Part shown: one piece after another, positions 63,605-64,000 of the stretch
Layout: every line of letters begins with the position of its first letter
Position numbering within the stretch: position 1 is the stretch's first letter
Source of the DNA: JABDBL01 sp963845445
GTDB taxonomy: Bacteria; Cyanobacteriota; Vampirovibrionia; Obscuribacterales; Obscuribacteraceae
Direction of reading: 5' to 3'
Assembly (NCBI GenBank): GCA_963845445.1
Contig: CAWJSE010000002.1
Location: forward strand, 744,001-808,000
Length of the DNA stretch: 64,000 bases
Notes under the pieces: generated by a model
The model's input: the letters and a program-made list of their open reading frames with translations, nothing else
The model's database searches: none
Told to the model about the DNA's origin: nothing
Program-made: the position numbers and the translations under genes

Positions 63605-64000
63605 TCATTTAGTTGGCGCTTTGGCAGTGTTGGCTACTGAAGTCAGTCTTTTAACCACACCGTCAGTTAAATCAGTGCCACCATATAGAACCGCTTGCTT
63701 CATCAAAACTGTATCAACTTTTTTATTAGCAGCTTCCGCTTTAATGGCTGTGTCAATTTCACTTTCTAATTGACTTTCTAAAACCTGTGCTCTGGCTTGC
63801 ACTTTTTTCACTTCATCGTCAATTTCATTTTGTAAGCGCTTTTGTAAACCCTCCAAATCAGCCGGTGATTTGTGAGCTGCTTTTGATTCTTCGTACTGTT
63901 TGTTACTGTCCTCAATTAATTTATGGACTTTGTTTTCCTGCTTCTTGAGTTCTTCAGCTGCTTGCTGAGCTCTTGGATAACTAGTAACAACTTTATCGCG
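63605..64000 (-). CDS. skp: Skp/OmpH-like periplasmic chaperone (cut by right edge)
   Basis: The frame is open to the window edge, so the signal peptide and start are missing. The visible ~130 residues are mostly helical and charged. Reading in gene order: RDKVVTSYPRAQQAAEELKKQE, KLIEDSNKQYEESKAAH, LEGLQKRLQNEIDDEV (each part of a long hairpin), then the membrane-proximal end VLYGGTDLTDGVVKRL. The GGTDLT motif at the end is the OmpH signature. It would hold unfolded outer-membrane proteins for BamA. The arrangement skp-lpxD-lpxC supports it. Confidence 0.88.
   Translation of the reverse strand, partial: RDKVVTSYPRAQQAAEELKKQENKVHKLIEDSNKQYEESKAAHKSPADLEGLQKRLQNEIDDEVKKVQARAQVLESQLESEIDTAIKAEAANKKVDTVLMKQAVLYGGTDLTDGVVKRLTSVANTAKAPTK

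Noticed and set aside
1..64000. CRISPR arrays, insertion sequences, prophage or conjugation genes
   Set aside because: Read for regular spaced repeats, transposase or integrase motifs and phage genes; none were seen.

Overview
The window looks like a chromosomal stretch from an AT-rich, Gram-negative-type bacterium. Outer-membrane evidence is direct: a Skp/OmpH chaperone, lpxD and lpxC for lipid A, an OstA/LptD-like barrel protein, lipoproteins with lipoboxes, and a Tat-exported superoxide dismutase. A respiratory metabolism is suggested by sdhCAB, a Thermus/Rickettsia-type isocitrate dehydrogenase tail and an ACT-domain malic enzyme. No photosynthesis gene is present. The LptD-like protein and the repeat protein at 33 kb recall non-photosynthetic relatives of Cyanobacteria (Vampirovibrionia/Melainabacteria, Obscuribacterales-like), but this placement is inference and needs marker genes.

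Layout. 0-8 kb: icd tail, a secreted protein, an orphan OmpR-type regulator, pyrE, a flavin reductase, a ribbon-helix-helix protein next to a fatty-acid desaturase, a class IV HDAC-like deacetylase, an MFS transporter and a 2H phosphoesterase. 8-13 kb: a tandemly duplicated two-gene cassette, each copy a GT87-like membrane glycosyltransferase followed by a TPR lipoprotein. 13.5-15.6 kb: a MazF-type toxin-antitoxin pair with a promoter/operator, long non-coding stretches and tRNA-Leu(UAA). 17-22 kb: XRE regulator and bioF-bioH-like-bioC-bioB. 22-28 kb: LON-domain protein, an oxidoreductase, a second MFS paralogue and a membrane-anchored alpha/beta hydrolase. 28-31.5 kb: sdhCAB. 31.5-39 kb: envelope and unknown proteins, LemA opposite a DUF2207 protein, nanE and an M23 murein hydrolase. 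39-54 kb: mostly housekeeping genes (CCA-adding enzyme, CtpA-type protease, sodB, malic enzyme, WecA/MraY-like transferase, glyA, recO, gnd, CPBP protease). 54-56.8 kb: Fe-ADH, SCP2 protein and an overlapping 41-residue membrane protein. 57-64 kb: envelope block with lptD-like, ROK kinase, a DUF4139 gene, lpxC, lpxD and skp (cut by the right edge).

The most consistent oddity is a set of nine apparent single-base frameshifts in eight otherwise well-preserved genes: MFS-1, GT87-1, bioF, MFS-2, the alpha/beta hydrolase, the DUF2207 protein, the 3' end of gnd, and the DUF4139 gene (two). In each case the protein continues in another frame with family-typical sequence, and five of the nine sites lie in runs of four to six A or T. 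Assembly or sequencing error is the simplest reading; real gene decay is the alternative. The most interesting candidate system is the duplicated GT87/TPR-lipoprotein cassette, whose lipoproteins share a distinctive C-terminal signature.
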